Below are positions 43,018 to 51,084 of a DNA stretch of 64,000 bases, in pieces. How positions within the stretch are numbered: the first letter of the stretch is position 1; each line of letters opens with the position of its first letter. Source of the stretch: Natrarchaeobaculum sulfurireducens. Its GTDB lineage: Archaea; Halobacteriota; Halobacteria; Halobacteriales; Natrialbaceae. Position numbers and translations under genes: made by a program. Under the pieces are notes generated by a model. It did no database searches. It was not told where the DNA came from and saw nothing but the letters and a program-made list of their open reading frames with translations. The stretch covers positions 620,001-684,000 of the forward strand of contig NZ_CP024047.1 of NCBI RefSeq assembly GCF_003430825.1. The letters are read 5' to 3'.

Positions 43018-44415
43018 CTACCGATCAACAGGGGCCGTCTCGGCGATTTCGGTGATCGCGTAGACTCGTGGCTCGGTCGGTCGCTTGGTGAACTGGCCGA
43101 GCGTGCGGGCGACGATCCGTTCGACGCCGACGTCTGCGGCCAGATCGAGCAACCGCTGGCTCACGATTCCGTCCAGTACGACCGTGATCGGTGGCTCTGC
43201 TGTCGACTCGAGCGCCTCGAAGGCGTCGCTGGCGTCGGTTTCGTCGATGATCTCGGCGTCGGCGTCGAGAAAGCGAACGCGGTCGGTCCCCTCCCTGATG
43301 ACGGCGGAGGCATGATCGTACACCGACGTCGATTCGGCCGGTTCGGACTCCGCTCGAGTGGCTGTCGTTTCGTCGTCCGTCACGTCCGGACTGGCGCTCG
43401 CGGCGGATTCCACCGTTGGGGACGACTCGGGATCGGCCGTGGCGACGGAGGGGCGTTCCCGTCCGGGATCGGTGGCCCCCTCCCCCTCCTCCTCCTCCTC
43501 CTCCTCCTCCTCCTCGCGTTCGGATGTCTCGAGCGGTGTAGCGCCAGTCCGAACGGGTGCGGGCGTGGCACTGCCGTCGGTCGCGGCGACGGCCTCACGG
43601 GGTTCGTTGAGTCCGGAGACGGTGTCGTAGGGGACCTTGTTTCGCAATGCGGCGAACACCTGGTGATGGTCGAGTTCCTCGACGGACTCACCGGCGGGTG
43701 CGAACGCGACGTAATCGACGTCACCGACCTGTGAGAGTTCCTCGAGGATGAGGTCCCCACCGCGGTCGCCGTCGAGAAACGCCGTGACCGTGCGGTGACG
43801 GGTCAGTTCGGCAACCGCGTCGGGGACGTTCGTCCCTTCGACGGCGATGCCGTTTTTGATGCCGTATTTGAGCAGCGTGAGGACGTCAGACCGACCCTCG
43901 ACCACGATGATCGCGTCGCTGTCGGTCACCCGCGGACCGGCGGGCAGGCCCTCGTATTCGGTGATGTCTTCGACGCGGACGTGTTCGCGGACCTCCGCTA
44001 AGATCTCCTCGGAGGACATGACGCTGTCGTCGAAGCCCGTCCGGAGGAGTTCTTTCGCCCGTTCGACGACTTCCTTGCGTTTTGCCGCCCGGACGTCTTC
44101 GATCTCGGTGACGTCGAGGTCGGCACGACAGGGGCCGACGCGGGAGATCGTCTCGAGCGACGCCGCGAGTGTCGCCGTCTCGACCTTATCGAGGCTGGTA
44201 GCGATGGTGACGTGGCCGTGTGATTGGCCCTTGGTGCTGGTTATTTCGACGTCGATACGCCCGACTTTCTGTGACTGGCGGAGATCGCGGAGGTCGAGTT
44301 CGTCGCCGAGTAGTCCTTCGGTCTGGCCGAAGATTGCGCCGACGACGTCGCTCCGCTCGACGACCCCGTCAGCCGTAACGTCCGCGTGAATGAGGTATTT
44401 CGAAGTGTCTTCCAT
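43018..44415 (-). CDS. dnaG: Archaeal DnaG primase-like protein (TOPRIM)
   Basis: This 465-residue protein opens with MEDTSKYLIHADVTADGVVE. The TOPRIM core lies at about 165-260 with DAIIVVEGRSDVLTLLKYGI and TAFLDGDRGGDLI, giving the metal-binding Glu and Asp-x-Asp. Archaeal DnaG is found with the RNA exosome and may also prime DNA. An unusually long acidic linker at about 290-380 includes a run of ten or more Glu from a GAG repeat. A C-terminal folded part ends the protein. It is monocistronic here. Confidence 0.94.
   Translation of the reverse strand: MEDTSKYLIHADVTADGVVERSDVVGAIFGQTEGLLGDELDLRDLRQSQKVGRIDVEITSTKGQSHGHVTIATSLDKVETATLAASLETISRVGPCRADLDVTEIEDVRAAKRKEVVERAKELLRTGFDDSVMSSEEILAEVREHVRVEDITEYEGLPAGPRVTDSDAIIVVEGRSDVLTLLKYGIKNGIAVEGTNVPDAVAELTRHRTVTAFLDGDRGGDLILEELSQVGDVDYVAFAPAGESVEELDHHQVFAALRNKVPYDTVSGLNEPREAVAATDGSATPAPVRTGATPLETSEREEEEEEEEEEGEGATDPGRERPSVATADPESSPTVESAASASPDVTDDETTATRAESEPAESTSVYDHASAVIREGTDRVRFLDADAEIIDETDASDAFEALESTAEPPITVVLDGIVSQRLLDLAADVGVERIVARTLGQFTKRPTEPRVYAITEIAETAPVDR
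43485..43514. repeat. (CTC/GAG)n microsatellite inside dnaG
   Basis: About ten CTC units in a row encode the Glu run of the DnaG linker. Because the unit is three bases, length changes keep the frame. It should vary between strains. Confidence 0.85.
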
Positions 44416-44544
44416 TGGAGATCTGTCCCGGGAAGGGACCCGGTGACGCGGGAGTCGCGTACGGAAACCGGTTTATGTAGGAATTGGGTCGTGACGGGCA
44501 AATAGCTGTTGACCTGTAGAAGACCAGCGGAGACGTACGGCAAT

Positions 44545-44594
44545 GGTCAGTACGCCGGCCGATACCACCAGCACAGTCCCGGTCAGTACGCCGG
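44545..44594. repeat. Duplicated 3' end of the membrane-anchored HTH gene
   Basis: GGTCAGTACGCCGG occurs at 44545-44558 and 44581-44594, 36 bases apart. Each copy encodes the C-terminal residues RPAY plus a stop on the minus strand, in the same frame. The outer copy is a spare terminus behind the real stop at 44583. Confidence 0.7.
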
Positions 44595-45440
44595 GCGAGA
44601 CCAGTACCAGTACGCCGTCACGGCAAGGAGGACGACCAGACCGCCGAGGAAAAAGAGCAATCCCGGCGGAACGGTCGAGAAGACGGCTTCCGCCGCTTCG
44701 ACGCCGCCGTCTGCGATGGCGTCCGGCTCGACCTCGTCGGCCACCGGTTCGGCGTCTAATTCGTCTTCCGCTGGCGGTTCCCCGGCGTCTTCTTCGGGCG
44801 TGTCGTCGTCCGGTGCGTCGTCTTCGACTACGTCCGTCTCGGGTTCGTCCGCGGCTTCGTCGTCCGGCTCGGTCGCATCGTCGCCGGTCTCCGCGATACC
44901 GACATCCTCGTCGGCGTCATCCGGTTCGTCCGCGACGTCCCGCTCGAGTTCGTCACCCGGCGGCGGGGCGGCGTCTTCGGTCCCCGCGGGGACGCCGGGC
45001 TCGAACCAGCGTGTGAGGCCGTACTGGACCATGAGGCTCCCGCCAGCGAGTGCGCCGATGGCCCCGATCAGCCGCGAGATAGCTGCTTTCAGTTGCGAGG
45101 CCGTCGACTCGTCGCTGGTGACGATCAACGGGCCATCGGTCGTCGCGTAGACGCTCATCTCGTTGCCACGCGATGAGTACCAGGTGTCGACGACCTCGAC
45201 GAGCCCGGCGTCCTCGAGTTTCTCGAGATGATACCGGACGTTCTGGATCGAAGAGTCGATGGCGTCGGCGACGTCGCTCGGCGTGCCGGGTTCGTCGTCG
45301 AGGCGGGCGTAGATCCGTCGTGCCGTCGTCGAAGAGAGCGCGCCGAAAACGGCGTCGGCGTCCTCTCCTTCGAGGTCGACGACGCGCGGGGCCCCGTCCT
45401 TGGAGGGCGTCTCGGACCGGAAGGGGAACAGACGGGCCAT
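44583..45440 (-). CDS. Membrane-anchored ArsR-type HTH protein
   Basis: This 285-residue protein has an N-terminal winged HTH (about 25-100; STTARRIYARLDDEPGTPSD, SSIQNVRYHLEKLEDAGLV), a short hydrophobic part near 120-140, a very acidic linker (about 145-250), and a C-terminal helix PPGLLFFLGGLVVLLAVTAY. The DNA-binding domain would face the cytoplasm next to the membrane. Ligand and targets are unknown. ATG at 45440. It diverges from the symporter operon at 45600 across 159 bp, which may be its target. Confidence 0.83.
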   Translation of the reverse strand: MARLFPFRSETPSKDGAPRVVDLEGEDADAVFGALSSTTARRIYARLDDEPGTPSDVADAIDSSIQNVRYHLEKLEDAGLVEVVDTWYSSRGNEMSVYATTDGPLIVTSDESTASQLKAAISRLIGAIGALAGGSLMVQYGLTRWFEPGVPAGTEDAAPPPGDELERDVADEPDDADEDVGIAETGDDATEPDDEAADEPETDVVEDDAPDDDTPEEDAGEPPAEDELDAEPVADEVEPDAIADGGVEAAEAVFSTVPPGLLFFLGGLVVLLAVTAYWYWSRPAY

Positions 45441-45599
45441 GTCGTCGGATGTTCTTACTCGTTTGCAGAGAGGTATACGCTTTTTCCTACGTGAAAAGCC
45501 GATTTTAGCTACCGAAAATCGATCGAGGCCTTCGAGGCGGCGGTGCTGCGGGACGGGGGTGAGCCCGACCCAGCGCGTGTCGAAAGAAAGGCATTACTC

Positions 45600-45890
45600 A
45601 TGTCGGTGCCGACGACGAGTATGCAACGGCTCGAGCGGTGGGGGTGGCTCGTCGTCGCGCTCGTGCTCTGTACGTTCGCCATACCCTGGTTCCTGTGGGG
45701 AGATAGCACGGTCGTGGCGGGGTTCCCGCTGTGGCTCTGGTGGCACGTCGGCTGGATGGTGGTCGTCTCGGTGGTCTTCTGGGTGTTCACGCGACGAGCC
45801 TGGGGAATCGGGATCGAACCCGATGGCGCGGCGTCGAGAAGCGAGACGCGGGGTCCCGACGACGCTCGAGAGGCGGGTGATCATCGGTGA
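45600..45890 (+). CDS. DUF3311 small membrane subunit of a sodium:solute symporter
   Basis: This 96-residue protein has two helices (about 13-35 and 40-68) with WHVGWMVVVSVVFWVFTRRA. DUF3311 proteins usually precede SSS transporters, as here: its stop overlaps the symporter start by four bases (GTGA). ATG at 45600 is chosen; ATG at 45621 is possible. Confidence 0.82.
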   Translation: MSVPTTSMQRLERWGWLVVALVLCTFAIPWFLWGDSTVVAGFPLWLWWHVGWMVVVSVVFWVFTRRAWGIGIEPDGAASRSETRGPDDAREAGDHR

Positions 45891-47356
45891 GCGTCGCGGT
45901 TCAGTTGGGGATCATCGTCGGGTATTTGTTCATCGCGTTGCTCATCGGCGTTCTCGCCTACCGGGTGGCCGAACGCACCGCGGAGGACTTCTACCTCGCC
46001 AGTCGGACTTTCGGGACGGTCGTCCTGTTGTTTACGACGTTCGCGACGCTGCTGTCTGCGTTTACGTTCTTCGCGGGCCCGAACGTCGCCTACGCCGAGG
46101 GGCCGGAGTGGGTGCTCGTGATGGGGCTGATGGACGGGATCATCTTCGCGATCCTCTGGTATCTGATCGGCTACAAGCAGTGGCTACTCGGCCAGCAACA
46201 CGAGTACGTCACCCTCGGGGAGATGCTCGGCGACCGGTTCGCCTCGAGGCGACTCCGGGGACTGGTCGCGGGGGTCAGCCTGTTGTGGCTCTTTCCGTAC
46301 GTCATGCTCCAGCAGGTCGGCGCTGGCACTGCACTCGAGGCGCTAACCGAGGGTGCCGTCCCATACGCCGTCGGGGCCGGGCTGATTACGCTGTTCATGA
46401 TCCTCTACGTCGTCGTCGCCGGAATGCGTGGAATCGCCTGGACCGACACCCTCCAGGGAGCGTTCATGCTCGTGACGACCTGGCTCGCGATGGTGTGGGT
46501 GCTTGCCGTCGTCGGCGGGCCGAGCGTAGCCACGGGGGCGCTCGAGGCCGAAGCCGCCCACCACCTCGCGCTGGGCAGTGACCATTACACGCCCCAGTGG
46601 ATGCTCTCGACGGCGATCACGATCGGCTTCGGCGTGGCGATGTTCCCACAGGTGAACCAGCGGTTTTTCGCGGCGGGTTCGAGGACGGTACTGAAGCGGT
46701 CGTTCGCCCTCTGGCCGATCCTCTGTGTCCTGCTGTTCGTGCCGTCGTTCATGCTCGGTGCGTGGGCTCGCGGCCTCGACGTCAGTATCGCCGAGGGCGA
46801 AAACGTCCTCCCCGCGATGCTCGCCGAGTTCACGCCCACCTGGTTCGCCGCACTCGTCATCGCCGGTGCGATGGCGGCGATGATGTCCTCGTCGGACTCG
46901 ATGCTGCTGTCAGGGTCGTCGTATTTCACCCGCGACCTCTACCGGCCGTACCTCGAGATGGACCTCTCGGAGCGCCGTGAGGACCTGATCGCCCGCGTCG
47001 GCGTCGTGCTCTTCGCGACGGGCGCGTTCGTCGCCAGCCTCTACAACCCCGCAACGCTGTTCGAACTCGGCGATGCGGCGTTCAGCGGCTTCGCCCAGCT
47101 CGCCTTGCCAGTGCTCGTCGCCCTCTACTGGCGCCGAACGACGCGGGCCGGGATCACCGCCGGAATCGCGGTGAGCCAGGTGTTTTACCTCTCGAGTCTG
47201 TTTACGGCCGTCGTTCCGAGCACGTACGGCGGCTGGACGGCCGGTCTCGTTGGAATGGGGGTCGGCCTGCTCGTCACCGTGGTCGTCTCGTTAGTCACCT
47301 CGCCTGCGGCCGACGAACGACGAGCCATCTACTTCGAGGGGCTGCGAGCCGACTGA
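45887..47356 (+). CDS. Sodium:solute symporter (SSS family)
   Basis: This 489-residue membrane protein has about 13 helices, starting from a GTG with MSVAVQLGIIVGYLFIALLI. Typical SSS stretches are EDFYLASRTFGTVVLLFTTF, VVVAGMRGIAWTDTLQGAFM and the sodium site AGAMAAMMSSSDSMLLSGSS. It resembles PanF/PutP-like transporters more than ActP. With its DUF3311 partner it forms a two-gene operon. The substrate is unknown. The divergent membrane HTH regulator may control it. Confidence 0.88.
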   Translation: MSVAVQLGIIVGYLFIALLIGVLAYRVAERTAEDFYLASRTFGTVVLLFTTFATLLSAFTFFAGPNVAYAEGPEWVLVMGLMDGIIFAILWYLIGYKQWLLGQQHEYVTLGEMLGDRFASRRLRGLVAGVSLLWLFPYVMLQQVGAGTALEALTEGAVPYAVGAGLITLFMILYVVVAGMRGIAWTDTLQGAFMLVTTWLAMVWVLAVVGGPSVATGALEAEAAHHLALGSDHYTPQWMLSTAITIGFGVAMFPQVNQRFFAAGSRTVLKRSFALWPILCVLLFVPSFMLGAWARGLDVSIAEGENVLPAMLAEFTPTWFAALVIAGAMAAMMSSSDSMLLSGSSYFTRDLYRPYLEMDLSERREDLIARVGVVLFATGAFVASLYNPATLFELGDAAFSGFAQLALPVLVALYWRRTTRAGITAGIAVSQVFYLSSLFTAVVPSTYGGWTAGLVGMGVGLLVTVVVSLVTSPAADERRAIYFEGLRAD

Positions 47357-47420
47357 GACCGGTTTTACGCGACGACGAGAACCGCCAGACCGATGCCCGT
47401 CGAGGGCGTAGAGAACGGTA

Positions 47421-48071
47421 ATGGCCGTCGATCTCCCCGACGAATTCGCCGACTCGTGGCGTGCGATGACGACGTTGACAGACGAGCGGAGCGTCTTCGT
47501 CCTCTCGATCGCCGCCGAGACGACCGTCTATGGGCCTGTGTCGGTGACGGCTCCGACGGTCGTCGATGCCGACCTCCCCCTTCGATCGCTGTTCGTCGTC
47601 GACGTGACCGTCTCCCCGCCGCTGCCGACCGTCGGGGTGACGCCAACCGGCGTGCTCTCGATGGCCGCCGTGCAGGCGAAAAATCGGTTCGTCGATGCCG
47701 TCGAGGCGGAGGGACTGATCGTCGACGGCGTCCGGGATACCCTCGCGTTCGAGAGCCCGTCCGGCCCGCCGGGAAAGTGGTACGTCCTCGATGCCGCCTA
47801 CCCGCTCACAACCGATCGAGGCGACGGCCTCGAGCGGCTCGCCGCCGAAGCCCACGTCGTCGTCTGGCCGACCGAGACGAGCTTCGGCGTCGTCGGCGGG
47901 ACTCATCCGCTCGAGGCCGTCCCGTTCGAGCGCCAGTCGTCGGACCCGGACGTCGGATCCGGTTCGACCCCGGTCGGACTCGACGTCGATCCGGAACGGG
48001 ACCGCGAGCGGATCGCCCGACTCGCTCGAGCGATCGATGCAAGCGGGGACGACTCACCGGACCGAGAATAA
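47421..48071 (+). CDS. Conserved haloarchaeal protein, function unknown
   Basis: This 216-residue acidic protein starts MAVDLPDEFADSWRAMTTLT. The first 180 residues are a beta-rich fold with FVVDVTVSPPLPTVGVTPTG and KNRFVDAVEAEGLIVDGVRD; the end is a disordered acidic tail. No signal, membrane part or catalytic motif is evident. It starts 65 bp behind the symporter on the same strand and may share its mRNA. Confidence 0.68.
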   Translation: MAVDLPDEFADSWRAMTTLTDERSVFVLSIAAETTVYGPVSVTAPTVVDADLPLRSLFVVDVTVSPPLPTVGVTPTGVLSMAAVQAKNRFVDAVEAEGLIVDGVRDTLAFESPSGPPGKWYVLDAAYPLTTDRGDGLERLAAEAHVVVWPTETSFGVVGGTHPLEAVPFERQSSDPDVGSGSTPVGLDVDPERDRERIARLARAIDASGDDSPDRE

Positions 48072-48160
48072 GCCACGACGTACAGACCTGACGGCTCGCC
48101 GGTTTCGAGGGACCGTTTGGAAATCACCTATTACCCGATACAGTTATCAGTAACCACTTG

Positions 48161-49876
48161 ATGTCGGCGGGCATGGGAGAGCAACGGGATCCGGGCGAAC
48201 GCGATTCCCGTGGGCGTGCTTCGACCGAAGAACACAGCCGTTCGAGCGCCGACACCGACCCGATCGATGGGAGCCGAGAGGGAACGACGTCGTGTCAGTC
48301 GCCACCACCGGGCGTGCTCGAGCGGATCGACGATCCCGTTTACGCGCTCGATGCGGCCTATCGGCTGACGTATGCGAACGACGCCGCTCGCGAGCTGTTC
48401 GGGCTCGAAGCCGTGGCAACCGAAGGCGGAGACAGGGTCGGTGAGTGCGATCGGTCATCGACCGACCGGTTCGTCGATTCACCGTTCGACGCGGCCCACG
48501 AGCGCGCGCTCGAGCGGGGACGCTCCGAGACCGTCGAGGAGTTCTACGAGCCGACGAGTTCGTGGCTCGAAGCGATCGTCTACCCCTCGACGACGGGTGT
48601 AACCGTCCACGTGCGTGATGTGAGCGAGCGAGTCGGACCCGAGCGGACGCTCGAGCGCCAGCGCGAACGGCTCGCCGCTCTCGACCACGTCCACACCGTG
48701 GTGCGCGAGATCAATACCGCGATCGTCGACGGCTCGAGCCGGGAGGAACTCGAACGAGTCACGTGCCGGACACTCGCCGACTCGCCGTCCTACGAGTTCG
48801 CGTTCGTCGCCGAGGCAAGCGCCACGAGGGATACGATCTTGAATCGGGTCGAGGCAGGCGTCGAGGGCTACGTCGATGCGATCCCGCTCTCAGCAAGCGA
48901 GGACGAGCCAGCGGGCCGGGGTCCAGCCGGTCGGGCCATCCGGACCCAGACGGTTCAGGTCTCGACAGACGTCTGCAGCGACCCCGAGTTCGAGCCGTGG
49001 CACGATGACGCCCGCGAACACGGCTATCGCTCCGCGGCCGCGATCCCGATCGTCTACGACGGCTCGCTCTACGGCATTCTCGGCGTGACGAGCGCCCGAG
49101 TGAACGCGTTCACGAACGAAGAACGAGACGTTCTGGCGCAACTCGGCGAGACGCTCGGCCACGCCATCGCCGCTCTCGAGCGACGGCGCGTGTTGCTCGG
49201 CGAGTCGGTACTCGAGATCGAACTCGTCATTGACGACGCGACGGCGGTGTTCGACGGACCGGCGATGGAGGGCCAGTCCGTCCTGTTCGACCGCGTCGTC
49301 CGTCTCAGCGACGCGGAGTTCCTCGAGTACGGCACGACCGATCGGGAGACGTACCCGAGCGTCGAGGAACTCGTCGACTGCGTCCCCCACTGGAAGGACG
49401 TAACCGCCCTCGACGAATCGGGTGGCCGCGTCACGTTCGAGTTACAGATCAGCTCGCCGCCGATGTTCTCCGTTGTCGACGCCCACGACGGCTACGTCGA
49501 CGCCGCAGCCCTCCACGACGGCGATTATACGACGACGCTCCACCTGCCACCAGGAACGGACGTCAGGACAGTTCTCGAAGAGATCAGGGAGGTCTATCCA
49601 TCGGTGCGAACGCTGGCCCGGCGGCAGCGAAGTTTCGGACGCGCCTCTATCGGCCGTCTTTCGGAACGACTGATGGAGAAACTAACGCCACGACAACAGA
49701 CCGCGCTCGAAACCGCGTACGCGGCGGGCTACTTCGAGTGGCCTCGAACGAGTTCCGGCGAGGACGTCGCAGAAACGCTCGACGTTACGTCCGCCACCTT
49801 CCACGAACACCTCCGAGCCGCCCAACGCAAACTCCTCGAGTCGGTACTCGACGAGACGGACGAACTCGAGGCGTGA
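48161..49876 (+). CDS. PAS-GAF-HTH-10 regulator (bacterio-opsin activator family)
   Basis: This 571-residue cytosolic regulator has a Ser/Glu-rich N terminus, a PAS domain at about 45-150 (PPPGVLERIDDPVYALDAAY), a GAF domain at about 180-345 (PAGRAIRTQTVQVSTDVCSD), then the Bat-type N-domain and a C-terminal HTH-10 at about 505-560 (LTPRQQTALETAYAAGYFEW). Such proteins respond to redox, light or small ligands, but which is not known here. ATG at 48161 follows a TTG. Repeat copy D lies shortly behind the stop. Confidence 0.9.
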   Translation: MSAGMGEQRDPGERDSRGRASTEEHSRSSADTDPIDGSREGTTSCQSPPPGVLERIDDPVYALDAAYRLTYANDAARELFGLEAVATEGGDRVGECDRSSTDRFVDSPFDAAHERALERGRSETVEEFYEPTSSWLEAIVYPSTTGVTVHVRDVSERVGPERTLERQRERLAALDHVHTVVREINTAIVDGSSREELERVTCRTLADSPSYEFAFVAEASATRDTILNRVEAGVEGYVDAIPLSASEDEPAGRGPAGRAIRTQTVQVSTDVCSDPEFEPWHDDAREHGYRSAAAIPIVYDGSLYGILGVTSARVNAFTNEERDVLAQLGETLGHAIAALERRRVLLGESVLEIELVIDDATAVFDGPAMEGQSVLFDRVVRLSDAEFLEYGTTDRETYPSVEELVDCVPHWKDVTALDESGGRVTFELQISSPPMFSVVDAHDGYVDAAALHDGDYTTTLHLPPGTDVRTVLEEIREVYPSVRTLARRQRSFGRASIGRLSERLMEKLTPRQQTALETAYAAGYFEWPRTSSGEDVAETLDVTSATFHEHLRAAQRKLLESVLDETDELEA

Positions 49877-49952
49877 GACTGTCGAGCAGCAGTCGGTAAC
49901 GCGTATTCGCCGGCCGGGAGCGGTGACTTCTCACACTCGGTCTGTCCGGCAG

Positions 49953-50036
49953 AGAGTACCAACTGCACCGAGTTGCACACTGATCGCCGATTCGGCTGGC
50001 GAGCAGATGCGCACTGACGTGCGGTGGCCACTATAT
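49953..50036 (+). repeat. Dispersed hairpin element, copy D
   Basis: This 84-bp copy has GAGTACCAACTGCACCGAG, TTGCACACTGATCGCCGATT, CGGCTGGCGAGCAGATGCGC and ACTGACGTGCGGTGGCCACT. Its left flank (49920-49952) matches the fragment at 32609. It lies 77 bases behind the HTH-10 stop in the same sense and 109 bases before the next gene. Confidence 0.88.
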
Positions 50037-50114
50037 TCGGTCGCAGCCAGTCGTCCACGATCGACCGTTCACAACCGTCAGGCCCGCTCGATCGGCCGGT
50101 ATCGAGTCTGGTGG

Positions 50115-50122
50115 TTTTTATA
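50115..50122 (+). promoter_or_regulatory. TATA box of the HFX_2341-type regulator gene
   Basis: TTTTTATA ends 23 bases before the ATG at 50145, so the mRNA is expected to be leaderless. Confidence 0.6.
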
Positions 50123-50144
50123 CTCCGCGTTCGCTGGTTTGAGT

Positions 50145-51071
50145 ATGCAGACTCACATCGTCCCGGTCGGTTTCGACTACGACCGACTGATCGCGCCGCT
50201 GGTCCGCGATCAGGTCGACGTCGACCGCGTGATTCTCCTCGAGGGGGCCGTCGGGAGCGAGGCGAACGTCGAGTACTCCCGGAACCTCTCGCGAAAACTC
50301 GAGACGGACTTTCGGAACCTGCTAGGTGCCGAAACCGACCGGTTCGTCCTCGAAGATGTCTACGACTACGACGAGGCGTTCGAGCAGGCATTCGAACTCA
50401 TCACGGCCGAACTCGACGACGGAAACGAGGTCTGGGTCAACGTCGCCGCGATGCCCCGAACGGTCAGTTTCGCGTTCGCGACGGCCGCCCACTCGCTGAT
50501 GGTCGAACGCCAGGACGACCGCGAAGCCATCCACACCTACTACACCGCCCCGGAGAAGTACCTGGAGACCGAACTCGCCGAGGAGCTACGCGAGGGGATC
50601 GACCTGCTCGAGGCGTTGATCGACGGGTGGGACGCAACCGAGCCCGTCGAGACGGTCGTAGGCCGCGAGCGGATCGACGACCGACTCGAGAGCGTCCGGG
50701 AGTTGCTTGCGGAGTTCGACGAACGTGGAACAACGATCGGCGCGAAAGAGATCGATGGCGGCCACATCGTCGAACTCCCCGTCGCCTCCTTTTCGAACGT
50801 CAAACCGTTCGAAGAACTCATCCTCTACAAACTCGGCGAGGACGGCGAGTTCGATTCCGTCTCCGAACTGGCCGAATCGCTCGCCCGAGAGCTAAACGAG
50901 GAGTACACCGATAGCTTCCGTTCGAAGGTCATCTACACCGTCGACCGACTGGGACCCGGCGGCAAAGGCTACATCGAACGCGAAGAACACGGCAAGTCCT
51001 ATCGAACCCGTCTCTCCCGAATCGGCGAACTGTGGGTCAGAGCGCATTCGGACAGCGGCCTCGGCCACTGA
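50145..51071 (+). CDS. HFX_2341-type regulator (DUF6293): Rossmann-like sensor plus winged HTH
   Basis: This 308-residue protein starts MQTHIVPVGFDYDRLIAPLV. The first 150 residues are a Rossmann-like domain (DRVILLEG, EVWVNVAAMPRTVSFAFATA, AIHTYYTAPEKY) that resembles CARF ligand sensors. The C-terminal part (about 215-300) is a winged HTH (DSVSELAESLARELNEEYTD). CARF-like proteins often bind cyclic or other nucleotides, but no CRISPR gene is in this window. ATG at 50145 fits the TATA spacing. Convergent with the RND exporter. Confidence 0.83.
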   Translation: MQTHIVPVGFDYDRLIAPLVRDQVDVDRVILLEGAVGSEANVEYSRNLSRKLETDFRNLLGAETDRFVLEDVYDYDEAFEQAFELITAELDDGNEVWVNVAAMPRTVSFAFATAAHSLMVERQDDREAIHTYYTAPEKYLETELAEELREGIDLLEALIDGWDATEPVETVVGRERIDDRLESVRELLAEFDERGTTIGAKEIDGGHIVELPVASFSNVKPFEELILYKLGEDGEFDSVSELAESLARELNEEYTDSFRSKVIYTVDRLGPGGKGYIEREEHGKSYRTRLSRIGELWVRAHSDSGLGH

Positions 51072-51084
51072 TCCAGCAGTCAGT

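Noticed and set aside
49923-50144. N-terminal extension of the HFX_2341-type regulator
   Set aside because: It would translate repeat copy D; the TATA box and family start support ATG 50145.
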